This document shows, in pieces, positions 5,410 to 5,460 of a stretch of 5,460 nt of DNA (its first letter is position 1; the number at the start of each line of letters is the position of its first letter). Source of the stretch: Candidatus Atribacteria bacterium (GTDB lineage: Bacteria > Atribacterota > Atribacteria > Atribacterales > Atribacteraceae); NCBI GenBank assembly GCA_003561145.1, contig PWXL01000087.1, positions 1-5,460 of the forward strand. Direction: 5' to 3'. The translations under genes and the position numbers were made by a program. The notes under the pieces were generated by a model that worked only from the letters and a program-made list of their open reading frames with translations, was not told the DNA's origin and made no database searches.

Positions 5410-5460
5410 AGAGCCAAAGAAAGTGTTCTGGAAGACACTCCGCCCTCGCAAATTCCGTTC

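Overview
The window carries most of a branched-chain-amino-acid-type (HAAT/Liv family) ABC transporter operon on the minus strand and, facing away from it, one plus-strand transcriptional regulator. The substrate-binding protein has a Gram-negative-style signal peptide with no lipobox cysteine, so the host is most likely a diderm bacterium that keeps this protein free in the periplasm. The moderate GC content and the AraC-plus-PAS regulator would fit a free-living spirochaete or a similar anaerobe. This placement is an inference from style only, because no RNA or marker gene is present.

Layout, read in the direction of operon transcription (right to left): substrate-binding protein (2720-3970), LivG-type ATPase (1951-2709), LivF-type ATPase (1229-1954), a 111-base gap, LivH-type permease (254-1117), and a LivM-type permease whose 3' part lies beyond the left edge (1-257). 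Spacing is tight: 10 bases between the binding protein and livG, a 4-base ATGA overlap between livG and livF, and a 4-base GTGA overlap between livH and livM. The exception is the livF-livH gap. All five components of a complete importer are therefore encoded together. The binding protein captures the solute in the periplasm, the LivH/LivM heterodimer forms the channel, and LivG/LivF supply ATP hydrolysis. The substrate cannot be read from the sequence. This family transports leucine, isoleucine and valine, but also amides, urea, aromatic acids and other carboxylates.

To the right, a 236-base AT-rich divergent promoter region (3971-4206) separates the operon from a 400-residue regulator (4207-5409). 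The regulator has an N-terminal cupin-like segment, an AraC-type double helix-turn-helix and, unusually, a C-terminal PAS domain. Plausible promoters are visible in both directions. An 11-base box occurs once near each promoter with a single mismatch and in the same orientation relative to each transcript, and a separate 16-base inverted repeat lies in the transporter leader. The simplest reading is that the regulator controls both itself and the importer, perhaps in response to the imported solute and a second signal sensed by PAS.

The last 51 bases (5410-5460) contain no supportable feature. I saw no RNA genes, mobile elements, CRISPR array or origin. Most of the window is an ordinary transport locus; the regulator and its intergenic region are the parts worth a second look.
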